Assembly (NCBI RefSeq): GCF_020536995.1 | Contig: NC_068360.1 | Span: forward strand, 88,429,676-88,493,675 | Origin: Dreissena polymorpha | Taxonomy: Eukaryota > Mollusca > Bivalvia > Myida > Dreissenidae | DNA: 64,000 nucleotides | Direction of reading: 5' to 3' | Shown: piece after piece, positions 27,036 to 39,260 of the stretch | How the letters are laid out: every line of letters begins with the position of its first letter | Numbering within the stretch: the stretch's first letter is position 1 | Notes under the pieces: generated by a model | Database searches by the model: none | Seen by the model: only the letters and a program-made list of their open reading frames with translations | What the model was told of the DNA's origin: nothing | Program-made: the position numbers and the translations under genes

Positions 27036-28019
27036 CTAAAAAATTCAAGTGAACACACAATTCAGTTTTAGAAAAGGCACACAGTTCTCCAGCTAGGCCT
27101 AAATAAAAGGACGCAGCATACTGGCTCATGGTGCATCTGTGGCTTTTATGGCGATTACACGCCGAGTTAACTGAGTGTATGACTAGATTTACTGTTGTGA
27201 TTAGTACATCCTGTGTATTAGAAAACAGCGGTATGACTAAAGTGCGTATATGAGTCATATTCACGAATATGACTGAAAGGGGTGAATATGAACAGATATC
27301 AGCTGTTTTCAAATGGTTTTCTAAAATTTATTTATATTGAAATTCTTCTATGAATAAAAATCTTCCTAATATATTAATTCTGTTAAGATGGAGTGAACAT
27401 CGAAGTGTTTTTTCGTATCATTTTGTATTGTTGAGTCGTCGTGGTTATAAATATTGTTGGTCATGTGTAGCCATTAAACAATGTTCATATTAGTGAACAT
27501 GACTTTAGAGTTGGAAACATGATTATGTCTAGTAAATTGCTCTATTTATGTTAACAGGTTTCAGGGCTATAGATAACTTTTGGGGTATATTGGGTAATCA
27601 ACCCCTGATTTTGACAACAATAGGGTTTTTGTAAATTCAATAGAGTTTTACTAAGTTTTAGCAAAAATTTTCACCCGCTACTTTTGAGCTTAAAAGGGTT
27701 TTTCACCCCCGGTTTGTTAACTCAATTGGGCAATTTAGGGAATGACATATATAATATAATAAAAATCTACTAAGGTTACTATATTATTTATACAAATGGA
27801 ATTCCAAAAGGTACCTGTGCATAACAACAAACAATTATTGAATTTGTGATCAAAGTTCATTTATTTTTTAATTGAATAAGACCGAGTTCGTGAAAATCGC
27901 TGCACAATTGATGAAGTTATAATGGCTGTTCAAAGCGATGCACCACGTTTTCGGGTCATTTTGAGCTGAATACCTTGAAAATGAAAGTAGAAATCGGACG
28001 GGTCTACGAATAATAACGA

Positions 28020-28660
28020 TTGTAGCGCGAGCCGCCTACTACCTGAGACCGCCACCGAGCGCTATGTGCGCGGCCTCACTATGCCGATGTTCCTTCCGAA
28101 ACCCTCGGAAGGCCAATTACAAAATAACAATGTAATTATAATTTTTCCTGCCTTCTGATTATGAACTTAAAATAATCGAGTCGCTTCAGATATATACAAT
28201 ACGACCAAAGAGGGGACTGATGCCTTCAACGAATCCTCAAGCTTCCGTGAAGCTACTAGCTACCGCCTCCGTCAGGCTACTGGCTTCCGCGAAGACACTG
28301 GCTCACGTCACCCCAAGACCTTAGGTGAAGCTTCCGTCACTGCCTTGTACGACGTTCGTAGTATCCAACACTCTGAAAACCCTCTCCAAGAAACAGGAAC
28401 TCTGCAGCCCGACCAGCACCGTTTAAAGCTTGCAGCTAACGTAAATACCCAACTGCTCCAGAATACTGTTCTTTTAGAGTAACGTCCTTTTTCTTCAGAT
28501 GTTGATCCGCTCGCATACACCGGAGGACTGACTAACTTGTCTATTTGCAAGCCTTTATATACTGGCAAACAGAGCGCCACCTAGCCAACGGAAAGGCAGG
28601 ATCCGGAAACTACCGACATTTCTGAATTCCCTCCGCACTCTACAGAGATTACCGATCAGC
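28020..28660 (-). other. GC-rich block with TATA-like motif
   Basis: Clearly more GC-rich than its surroundings. On the minus strand GTATATAAAGGC lies near 28555, about where a TATA box would precede a transcript through the block. It also holds short repeats of GAAGCTACTAGC / CAGGCTACTGGC type. It could be a solo LTR-like fossil or a transposon promoter; the ends and family are unresolved. Confidence 0.35.
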
Positions 28661-29333
28661 ATTTCTCCTTCACTTACCCAAAAACTAGCCATATATATAC
28701 GCAGGATTTTACTAGAAGCATTCCTTAAATATCAAATACTCTTTAAATGCTTAATACATTATTTTTAGCCATACAATTAACTTACTTTAAGAAGAACAAG
28801 TTACTATTTCATATTGTTTACCTGGCAAATTTAAAACTAAGGGAGGTAATTATACTGTAGCAGTGAAAATATGCAAAGTATCTATTTAGACTACGAATCC
28901 TTTCGTTATACAATAATACCCCAAAGATTGATAACCGCTGGAAGGACTGCCTTCTTTTCTTCATAGGACGGCGTAAAAACTATCCGGTACATTTTTGTAC
29001 GGAAAATAACAAGTCTGAAAAATACGCCAGGTGTTTGTAAGAATTGCATTTCGTGACGCAAGTTCTTTTACGGGAATAACGTTATTAAATTTGTATTTGC
29101 GTTTTTGTATGCTTTATTTTGAATTTAAGGGGTGTTGCTGCAGTTTTGCTGATTTTTTTCCACCAAATAGATTTTGTTCAAAGTTTTTATTCAAGTACTA
29201 TATACAAATACTATATGAAAAATGAAATAAAAATATAGGGTCACTGGCCTTGTTTTGATTTTATTCACCATTTTATAACATGTACTTTTTCATCTAGAAA
29301 ATCTCTAATTGCCTCAAACCAATTAATAACCTA

Positions 29334-30676
29334 CAGGGTTGGCACCAATCGACCGCCCGCGGTTTTAACCGGTTAAAACCGTCCCGGTCAATACTCCCGA
29401 AGTGGTCATTACTGGTCAATACTGGTCGATTGAACTTTACCCCCAATTTTAATTTATATTCCATGCCTAATTAAACAATATTGATAATATAAATTAAACA
29501 GACATGTTGCCAATAATGTCTTAAGCTATTAATACCCACTATTTTATACCTGTTCATGCAATTTGTAGGCCAATCTCTCAAAATTTTGCAAATAAGTCAA
29601 AGTTGGTCAATTTGATTTTTCTGGTTGATTGAACTTTTTTTCAATTCTAATGAATTATGATGCTCAGATAATTCTGTGCTTGATTCAACAAGAACCTGTC
29701 AATTACTGTGTATGAGTTGTTCCTCATACCCCACTGTCCCCACAGTCTTCTAACAGTCTTCTCACCTATACAGGTTGGGGCACCCAAAACTGATAATAGG
29801 GCCTCAAATGGCACCTTTTTGACACAATCCTTACTTGTCATGTATTTTTGCATTGATTTCTTTAAATACTTTTTAAACAAAATAGTGAAAAAAACTTTAA
29901 TTTTTATTGATATAAGAATAAAAAACATAATAAGAAATAATCATTAAATGAAAAAAATAATTGAAAAGAAGAGTAGACCCACACTTGGAAAACATGATTT
30001 GTTGGCAAAATCAAGAACTTTGATTGTTTATTCATTTGAATACCAATTGAACTTTTTAATATGAAAGGGAAAAAGAAACCTTAATACAGATAGGAAACAA
30101 GTTAGAAGTAACTATTAAATTAATAGCAAGTACAATGTAATCTTCTTGTGTGAGTGATATGAAATAGCCTAAGGGCAGATTTGCTTAATTGTCAATATCA
30201 GAGACATAACACTGCATGCATTTTATTACCAACTAAGAGGCTAGATTTATAACCCTAGAATACACAAGAGTTCTGTTTGTCCATCTGCTTATCAAATAGA
30301 TATATCAATAGATAAGTGAAATGCTATGGTACCTACAATAGTAATAATACTTTAGTAACAGATGTGATACACTGAGATAAAGATATTGCCTTAGTCCTTA
30401 TGTATTTGAGGCTGTTTCCATAAATAATAAAGAAGTAACTTTTTACAGCTTTATAGATTTTGTTTACAATAAATAACTCAGAAAAAAGTTTATCAATTAC
30501 ATAATAATTATTGATTAAATATAAAATGGCTCCTTATTAATGTTTAAATGCTACAATTTTCAATCGACCAGTATTGACCAGTAAAGATCAGTAATGACCA
30601 GTATTGACCGGTTTTAACCGGGTATTGACCGCCGGCCCGGTCAATACTCAATTGACCGGTCAATATGCCAACCCTG
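29334..30676. mobile_element. Non-autonomous hAT element, 1343 bp
   Basis: It is flanked by a perfect 8-bp duplication ATAACCTA. The ends are CAGGGTTGGCA and TGCCAACCCTG. The inverted region extends over about 110 bp and is full of ACTGGTCAATA-type motifs, probable transposase sites. Frames of 79-93 codons inside show no transposase. It is nested in the 4.8-kb element. Confidence 0.92.
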
Positions 30677-31259
30677 ATAACCTATGAAATAGACAACATA
30701 TAGATATTATATAAGCTCTGCTGAGATACATAAAATACCATTTAATTAAATAACACAATGCCAAAAAAATGGAGAACACAAGTTAAATTAAAAAAATAAT
30801 AATAATTTTATGTCGCCCCAAAAAACATCAATTGTTTGCTATTTTTAACACCAAAATGTAATTTTAAAAATTCGGTCAAATAGAATTCTGCAAAACTGCT
30901 CAAATATGTTCATCTACATATTGTCATCATAAAACACAAATAAAAAAAGGGGGTCACAGCACTTTTAACCGAGATTTTTTGTTTTAACTATCCCTACCGT
31001 CTACGTCAAGTTTTTTTAAAATAAATCAATTAGGCAAAACCCAAGTACCGGTACATAGATTGTAAGAAATATGTATAAACATTAAACATTGTTTACAATC
31101 TTAACTGGGATCACAGCAGCTTACCAAAAGACATTAATCAAAAACAATATTTAATCACAAACATAATACCGTACAGTATCAAACTTGACCTTAATCATTA
31201 ATAACTTACATTTACTAGTTCACAGATTTCGGCTTGTTTTGAAGTTTGTATTTAAATGC

Positions 31260-32242
31260 CAGGGGTTTTTTTTAGAAAAAGGGGAAGACGCTGGACGCTG
31301 GGTTAAAGGGGAAAATAGAGCGCGAAAGAGACATATTTGGGTAAAAAAATAAAACCTGTTCATTTCAATGTCTATGACTCACCTACAGACTTCAGTTTTT
31401 TTTTAGAAAAAGAGACATGTCTCTGACCTTTTTGTTCTTAAACACATGAACAAATATAATATTAAAGTCAAAGTCCTAAATAAAGTTGCAGGGGTAGATC
31501 TAATAATAGGAAATGTTTTCAACTGGGGCCGGGGAACGATGTCAATATTGTGATTTCAATTTCATGATAAATAGGTAAACGATCTAGATCTGCTACAGTA
31601 TTGGAAGGGAAAGGTGCGGCAGCTGCCGATTGTCTACTTTCACTTTCACAATAATCCGACAATATTAATCGATTTTGATTACATGTACCTCTGAATCCTG
31701 CTGGGTTTCAACGGTTTTTGATGATTCATTCTTAAAAAATGCGTCAACGCAATTAATATTTTTCCGAGCCCGAACTTTTTTTTTGTTCGTGTATGAACGC
31801 CAATTGTGAGACTTTTTTCTGTATTAACGTTTATATCTTGGCTTTCACATAACCCGGATGAAAATTCGACTGGTTTCCGGTAATTAATTGACGAAACACC
31901 CTTCTCGCGCAAGACCGGAATCCAGTAAAATAGTCACATGATTAATACGATTAGTTGCCCGGTTTCCATGACGTAATTTAAGAGCTATATTTAGAATCAC
32001 TGGGATTCCCAGATTTGAGTGTTCGTCGGGAGGGAGAGAGAGAGCGAGATCATTGTACATGGTACAAATTGGAAAAGTGTTGACTTCCCAAAAGGAAAAA
32101 AAACCCATTTCTTTGAGGTTAAAATATTATATTTTGGTGAAAAATTATATTTTTGGAGGGGAAATGGTATTTTTAGGGGAAAATTTCTGGTAGGGGAAGA
32201 CGCCGAATATCACTTTCTTAGTAAAAAAAACAAAAAACCCTG
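31260..32242. mobile_element. 983-bp CAGGG-ended transposon
   Basis: It starts CAGGGGTTTTTTTTAGAAA and ends CAAAAAACCCTG, with AATGC on both sides as a 5-bp duplication. Both end regions carry GGGGAAGACGC motifs. No transposase is seen. It is nested in the 4.8-kb element, so is younger than it. Confidence 0.7.
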
Positions 32243-32801
32243 AATGCTTTAAATTGATAAATTTAATTGACATGACTAAAAGCTCCAGTATAAAACAAAA
32301 ATGAAATTAGAGAAATAAAAGCAAAGTTTAAACCCTTAATTACGTTTTTGGTTATTTTAATTTCGTAATAACGCAAATACGCTTGTTATCTATAGCCCTG
32401 AGGTTTAACACATTATGTATATTTTTCATTATACAGTAATTTGTTGATAAAAACATTGCAGTCAAAGCATCAATATTGCCAATATTCGTTCATTTTTGCT
32501 TGTTTCGTTCATATTCGTGAATACGAGTCATAGACAGACCCCAAACAGTATAAATGCTGATTATCAGACGTCCAAGTGACTTCCGCCATTTGCAAAATGG
32601 ACATACGACTGCCGTTTCGGGGAATAATTTGGGCGTGAACGTCCATTAACGGAAGCGCTGATAAAAAGTAGCTTAATATTCGAAAAGGTTTAAACTTGTT
32701 TTTCTAGCCAAGTAGTTTTCCAAGAGATGAAGTGTAAATACCAGTGAAAATTGACTATTGAACTATTTGAACAATATTAAAAGATGTTGTTAACCTGCTA
32801 C

Positions 32802-32867
32802 CTTAAAATGTTGGTCCCTGTAGGCACTGATCTCTGCAGAAGTGGACTGTTTCTTTAATAGAGACAT
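32802..32867 (-). CDS. NCBP2: Nuclear cap-binding protein subunit 2 (CBP20), exon 1
   Basis: The coding sequence joins 32867-32802, 27035-26854, 26420-26282 and then either 24308-24216 or 24109-24011, giving 159 or 161 residues (human 156). CBP20 is an RRM protein that binds the m7G cap with CBP80 in the nucleus and acts in splicing, export and nonsense-mediated decay. Exon 1 encodes 22 residues containing SAYRDQHF; its Tyr16 corresponds to the cap-stacking Tyr20 of human CBP20. The donor is AAG|GTAGCAG, phase 0. The start is the Met that fits the family N-terminus. Intron 1 is 5766 bp and mostly transposon. The gene is divergent from PIGZ. Confidence 0.93.
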
Positions 32868-33559
32868 CTTTTCAACTTTTTATTTCTCTCGGTTCGCTGT
32901 GTTGTTGTTGTTGTTTCCAAATGGTGAAGAAATGAATAGTTTCTTCTCTATTAATTTTTATAGGTATAATTCTACAGCACTTTTAGTAATAATTCTGAAA
33001 AAATATCAACAAATAAATATCATTTCATAAATTAGGGTTAAGATTAGCAATATAAATTAGTGTCTTCATAAAGAATAAAAAAAAAAAAAGCTATCCACTC
33101 CGTCGTGTAAAAAATAAATAATTTGTAAGAATAGCAACTTCGAATTTTTCATGTTTTATAGGTTTGTGTATTTTTTTATCCATTACTCAGTTTCATATCC
33201 GGTAGGGATAAAGATATACATTTTCATAGAAAAAACAACAACTCTGTTTTATTCTAATATTTCGCCCAAATGGTCTTTATCAAAGTTTACAAATATGAAT
33301 ACCCGGTAACTATGTAGTGAATTAATTTAACTTAATCTCCACTTATTTACATTGACTGTCTTTTGTATGTGTGCTATGTTTGTATTGTTTGTTTGTATCA
33401 TGTTCATCTTCAGAAAATAGAGGCAATAAAGATATATATGTTTTAATAAAATATGGGTAAGGGGGTCTAGTCTTTATTTTATAAAACACAGTACGTTTCT
33501 TGGATTATCACTTATAGTTGCAGTGTGATTGTGTGTCTTGTTAATCCATTTACCGTGTT

Positions 33560-34957
33560 CATACAATCACCAAAAAGCACCGTATAGCACCAAAAAGCAC
33601 CAAAAAGCACTCAATTTCTCTCTATATATATGCAATATATCGTTTCTAGTGTGTGTTAACGAGTTTAATTAGTAATAAATGGTTATATGATTGTATGTTT
33701 ATAGAAATCTACTACATTTTGCCCCAAAATGGTAAATATCGGCAATGTACCGACCAAAAAGCATTTCATGTGAAGACCGAAAAGCACTCAATTTCTCGCT
33801 ATATATATGAAAAATTGCGTTTCTGTTGTGTGTAAACGGATTAAATTAGTTATAAATGGTTATATTTCATGCATATTTATACTACCTTGTGTTTATTATG
33901 AGGTATTAATGCCCAAAATTGGATAAATATCGGCAATATACCGACCGAAAAGCACTTCATGTGAAGACCGAAAAGCACTCAATTTCTCGCTATATATATA
34001 ATATTTGCGTTCCTATTGTGTGTAAACGGTTTAAATTAGTTATAAATGGTTATATTTCATGCATATTTATACTACCTTGTGTTTATTATGAGGTATTAAT
34101 GCCCCAAATTGGATAAATATCGGCAATATACCGACCAAAAAGCAATTCATGTGAAGACCGAAAAGCACTCAATTTCTCGCTATATATATGAAAAATTGCG
34201 TTTTTGTTGTGTGTAAACGGATTAAATTAGTTATAAATGGTTATATTTCATGCATATTTATACTACCTTGTGTTTATTATGAGGTATTAATGCCCAAAAT
34301 TGGATAAATATCGGCAATATACAGACCGAAAAGCACTTCATGTGAAGACCGAAAAGCACTCAATTTCTCGCTATATATATAATATTTGCGTTCCTATTGT
34401 GTGTAAACGGTTTAAATTAGTTATAAATAGTTATATTTCATGCATATTTATACTACCTTGTGTTTATTATGAGGTATTAATGCCCCAAATTGGATAAATA
34501 TCGGCAATATACCGACCGAATAGCACTTCATGTGAAGACCGAAAAGCACTCAATTTCTCGCTATATATATGAATATTTGCGTTTCTATTGTGTGTAAACG
34601 GTTTAAAATTAGTTATAAATGGTTATATTTCATGCATATTTATACTACCTTGTGTTTATTATGAGGTATTAATGCCCAAAATTGGATAAATATCGGCAAT
34701 ATACCGACCGAAAAGCACTTCATGTGAAGACCGAAAAGCACTCAATTTTTCGCTATATATATGAATATTTGCGTTCCTATTGTGTGTAAACAGGTTAAAT
34801 TAGTTATAAATGGTTATATTACTTGCATATTTATACTACCTTGTGTTTATTATGAGGTATTAATGCCCAAAATTGGATAAATATCGGCAATATACCGACC
34901 GAATGCACTTCATGTGAAGACCGAAAAGCACTCAATTTCTCGCTATATATATATGAA
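33560..34957 (+). repeat. Left satellite array of the Foldback-like element
   Basis: Seven copies of the TATCGGCAATATACCGACC block near 33738, 33930, 34118, 34310, 34500, 34690 and 34880, spaced 188-193 bp. Neighbouring units alternate between two types, giving a dimer of about 381 bp. Short frames here are by-products. Confidence 0.9.
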
Positions 34958-35445
34958 TGATTATCTAAAACAAACTTCTAATAAAAAAATGCATCAACAT
35001 GCTTTTTGAGTATGAGTTTCAATAAAATAGAGGCCATTTTTCAGAAAATTGATTTAAACGAAAATATAATTAATTAAAAAAAATAACCGATAAAGACCAA
35101 TTTAGCGTTAAATTTCCCGGGTACGTTTTAGTATATTTACCGTACCCGGGGTACATGTAAGTATACTTAAGAGTACCCAGGGTACATGTAAGTAGTACCA
35201 GAGCCGAGAATGACCAATCGAGCATAACTAATAGCTTTTTATTGTTGTACTGTGTATATAAGTGCCGTTTATAATGGATTGAAAAGATGTACATATTTAT
35301 TTAGTCAATAATGACTTCGTTAAATATTGATTTAAGTTTAAAGATAAAGCACAAGCACTCAATTTCTCTCTATATTTAATATAGTCAATGATGACTTCGT
35401 TAAATATTGATTTAAGTTTAAAATAAAGCACTATATATATGAGGC
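34958..35445. repeat. Inner part of left end with small repeats
   Basis: 35100-35200 has repeated GGTACATGTAAGTA and GTACCCGGGGTAC motifs. 35265-35345 matches the inverse of 40385-40480 (GGATTGAAAAGATGTACATA). A local duplication of about 75 bp follows (GATGACTTCGTTAAATATTG twice). Confidence 0.7.
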
Positions 35446-35660
35446 GCGTTCTGAGAAAAATGGGCTTAATGCATGTGCGTAAAGTGTTGTCCCAGATTAG
35501 CCTGTGCAGTCCGCACTGCTAATCAGGGACGACACTTTTCGCCCAAACTTGATTTTTGTGAGGAGTGACTTCCTTGAAACTAAAAATACCATTAGAGCAG
35601 AAAGTGTCGTCCCTGATTAGCCTGTGCGGACTGCGTAGGCTTCTTCCCAGAACACGACTC
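35446..35660 (+). mobile_element. Palindromic family 1 element
   Basis: Nested in the Foldback-like element. It has GAAAAATGGGCTTAATGCAT and stem-loops around TTAGCCTGTGCAGTCCGCAC; the right end is shortened to CCCAGAACACGACTC. Confidence 0.8.
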
Positions 35661-36298
35661 ATATATACATGAGGTAGTTTGCCAACATAATGAATATGTT
35701 GCCCAGCTCTTGCCACGTGGAGGCCACCTCTTGTAAGAGCCAAATTTTGAAAAAAAAAGGCCGAAATAATCCCAAATATTTAAACAGGAAATAAAAAAAA
35801 TCACCGGAAATAGTCCCATTTGTATAAACGAGAAATTTAATATTTGCAGCTGTTTGTAATGAAATAAAACTGCACAGCTTAAGATAAGCTTGTCTGTTAA
35901 TGATTATGTTACCCTCAATTTCAAATCAGATTATAGAAAGTAATGATATGTAAAAAAAATATCCAGGACATACACCGGCATATGGGACGCAATTTTTATA
36001 TAAATATATGGTACATAATAACTAATAAGTGGTACATAATATAAAAACATAGAATAAAAAATTGATAAACTATATATACAACTATGTTACATATACATAT
36101 GCAAAGAAGGTAGTAAAGTTAGAATAAAAGATAGATTAAACAAAATAAAAAAAGATACAACTATGATACATAGACATATGCAAAGAAGGTAGTAAAATTA
36201 AAGGTTGATTTATAAATCATGTTTTATCGCGACAATATGTTCATTGTTTCATTTAATTTTTTTTCTTTATTTCCGTTATCAGTGTAAAAATGATGGTA

Positions 36299-36816
36299 TT
36301 AAAGGGATCTTTTCACGCTTTGGTAAATTGACAAAATTGAAAAAAGTTGTTTCAGATTCGTAAGTTTTCGTTTTAGTTATGATATTTGTGAGGAAACAGT
36401 AATACTGAACATTAACCATGCTCTAATATAGCCATTATATGCATCTTTTGACGATTTTAAAACCTAAAAATTATAAAGCGTTGCAACGCGAAACGATTGA
36501 ATAATTTGGAGAGTTCTGTTTTTGTCGTTAAATTTTGTGAAACTACGAAGATTGCATATATAAGGTATAAAATACGACAACTATGTGTACTCGGCGAAAT
36601 AGCTCAGTAGGCTAAAGCGTTTTTACTTCAGGACTCTGGCAGGACTCTAGGGGTCACTGGTTCGAAACCTGCTCCGGGCAATGTTCTTTTCCTTTTTTTA
36701 ATTTTTTTCTTGATTTTTTACTGGAGCTTTTACGATCCAATGTTTACATTTATCAATATAAAGCATTTAATAAATAAGTTAAAAAAATGCCAAAATCTGT
36801 TAAAAGGCCCCTTTAA
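36299..36816 (+). mobile_element. tRNA-carrying inverted-repeat element, full copy
   Basis: The left end TTAAAGGGATCTTTTCACGC mirrors the right end TTAAAAGGCCCCTTTAA. The tRNA-like block at 36594-36680 (ATAGCTCAGTAGGCTAAAGC, GGTTCGAAACC) differs from that in the 19437 copy and contains a small GACTCTGGCAG/GACTCTAGG duplication. Nested in the Foldback-like element. Confidence 0.78.
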
Positions 36817-37556
36817 GGTGTTACTAAACAGTAAAATACCAACAGCGGTCGGGATTAATGCACTTGGCCGCTAGATGAATAATTTTATACAATTATTCTG
36901 GGCAAATTTATAATTTCAAAACATTTTTAGTTGGTGTTGTTATTCACTTTCAATAAATACATCAGTTCTTTTTATCAACCTAATTCCTGTTGTGTGCTAC
37001 TGTTTCTTATCAGAATTATATATATTACAATACACCATCAGCGGCCGAGCGCAGAATACTGCGCTTGGCCGCTTTAAAAAATGTGGAATGCATCAAATTG
37101 AATGTCAAATTCCGATTGTATTAGAAAAAACTTATTTTATATAAATAAATCAAGCACGTACACTTAACAAAAAGAAAGATATTTCTTTATTTAATGTAGA
37201 ATTTTGCAAAATTAACGAGCTTTATATATAACAATGTTATATTACTTCTTTCTGGTTGACTAAAAAAAACACAACAAAATATTTGTACATAATTTGTAAA
37301 AAAGAAAAATATTGATGCACATGATATTTTATAATTTTGTTAAGTGCACGTGCCATTGAAAGTTGAGTTAAGGGGGAGATGCGTATTAAATTACACATAA
37401 TTAAAAGCTGATACTATTCTGTCAGCTTGATTTATAAATCATGTTCCATCACGCCAATATATCCATTGTTTCATGAATTGTAACGCCATCAGACCCGAAT
37501 GAATACACCATTTATTCCAAGCAGGTAAATAACAATTACTATAATAAATCAGGGGA

Positions 37557-37632
37557 AGTCTACACTGTGTATTAGCAACCTGCTGTGATGATCTTATCAG
37601 TTCAATACACAGGAACATGGCTACTGTACTGG
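37557..37632 (+). repeat. 76-bp direct repeat, copy 1
   Basis: GTCTACACTGTGTATTAGCA through GGCTACTGTACTGG; near-identical to 39181-39260. Confidence 0.85.
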
Positions 37633-39180
37633 AATTGACCAGTCGCCAACTCCGCCCACATTTTGTCGATCAGCCAATCAGATATCGATTTTTCACACAC
37701 CCCTCAGCAACGCTTATCTGGCCGCCATTTTGTCCGACAAACAAAGCGTGTTGTACATATGGAATGGACGTATTTTTTAAGAGTTTACACAGATTTTATA
37801 TCAAATGCATGATCATTACTTTTCGATCATTTTTCAAAATTGTAGGTGCTATACATACTTTATAAAAGGTTATTATTTTATCTTTTATTTCTTGAACATA
37901 TGAACGAGTAATGAGAAAACAAACACACTAAATAGTTTAACCACACCAGGTGTGTGTTCTATAAAACGTGTTATACCGTATGATGCACAATATTATTAAG
38001 CAGTTTGGGCAACATAATAATTGCCACACGTGCTTATTAATCTCAGCGTAATTGTCGATGATTAATAAATAACAGTATGTTGGCGTGGATCTCAGAATGA
38101 AGGAACATTAAGGCATTGTTAGGTACTGTACACAAGAAAAGAAAACTATTTAATTACTTAAATGATTTCCAATTATATAATTATTTTCTGTGGATCATAA
38201 ACAAGGGAAATCATTATAAATTGTTAACTCAAATATTGTTTTAACTAAAGTAAAAACGAAAAAGGGTGATTTCAACGCGGCTAAGACAGCTTAGAGCGAC
38301 TTCAAGTGTAAAATGTACGGCTTATAATACAACAACAACATTTCTAAAACAACATATATTGATACGGGGAGAAATGTGAAAATTGCAATTAACATATAAG
38401 GGCCATCTTGTTATAAATAAGCAAATGCATTATATGCTAAATGTTTTCAATTCGAATGTTCGTGAACAGCACCGTAATACCAACATTTCATTATTTGATT
38501 GTGAAATGTAACAGGTTCGCATTAAACATAAATGAAATAAAATGCATATTAGACTATCTGTTAATGAAACCACGAAATTAGGCCTGTATTAAATTATGGT
38601 TACAATCAAAATTAAATTTATGTCTAAATAAAAAAAATCGGTGTCTTTTTTAAAATAACACAATAAAACAAAGATCTAAACATTTTTAATAAACAAAAAA
38701 CCCATCATGATATGGATATGTCATTTGCATTTAATAAAAATATTTTCAAAATTATATATGAATAGCCACCGGGTTCACTGTCAGACGGTTGAATACAAGT
38801 TCAAATTCAATATGAAATATGAAATAAATGCTCATTTTTACAACGGATTTTTCATCAACTCCCTATATAAAATGTATAAGAAACGTTTCTGATAGTCAGT
38901 CTGCCGTTAACTCATTTATTTTGATTACGCCATTTCTCTTCAAGTATTTATGATTGTATTAACGTTTAACAAAGCAGTTTAGTTTAGTGTGCGGCTTTAA
39001 TAATTTATATTATAGAAAAGAGCATAATACATCATTACAAGTATAGAATTTCCCTCACGTAATCCGCTATAATTGCGATCTGCTTGTCGGAGTTTTCTAA
39101 TCACTAGACCACGTGACTATGATCGATAATTTGGCGACTGGTCAATTGGATTTACAGCCAAAATAACTGTTTTCATTTCA
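37633..39180. other. Foldback-like element interior, no gene seen
   Basis: AT-rich. A degraded tRNA-like A-box motif is present on the minus strand near 39080-39115. No coding region is recognised. Confidence 0.5.
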
Positions 39181-39260
39181 GTCTACACTGTGTATTTGCA
39201 ACCTGCTGTGGTGATCTTATATTATTGGCTCAATACACAGGAACATGGCTACTGTACTGG
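39181..39260 (+). repeat. 76-bp direct repeat, copy 2
   Basis: Second copy of 37557-37632 with a small insertion. It is itself flanked by a duplicated GGATTTACAGCCAAAATAAC (39149 and 39267). Confidence 0.85.

Larger units (their letters stand above)
27562..32400. mobile_element. 4.8-kb inverted-repeat DNA transposon in NCBP2 intron 1
   Basis: It starts CAGGGCTATAGATAAC and ends with the exact inverse GTTATCTATAGCCCTG. AGGTTT flanks both sides as a 6-bp target duplication. CAGGG ends suggest the hAT group, although six bases is shorter than the usual eight. No transposase is seen. It contains two further elements and a GC-rich block, and fills most of the 5766-bp intron. Confidence 0.72.

Noticed and set aside
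29647-29947. Transposase remnant in the 1343-bp hAT element
   Set aside because: Frames on both strands show no hAT dimerisation or catalytic motif that I can recognise.
33919-34497. Two near-identical 65-codon frames as duplicated genes
   Set aside because: They fall in successive satellite units and repeat with the unit period.
36594-36680. True tRNA gene
   Set aside because: A small internal duplication and poor acceptor pairing inside a transposon copy argue for a tRNA-like module.
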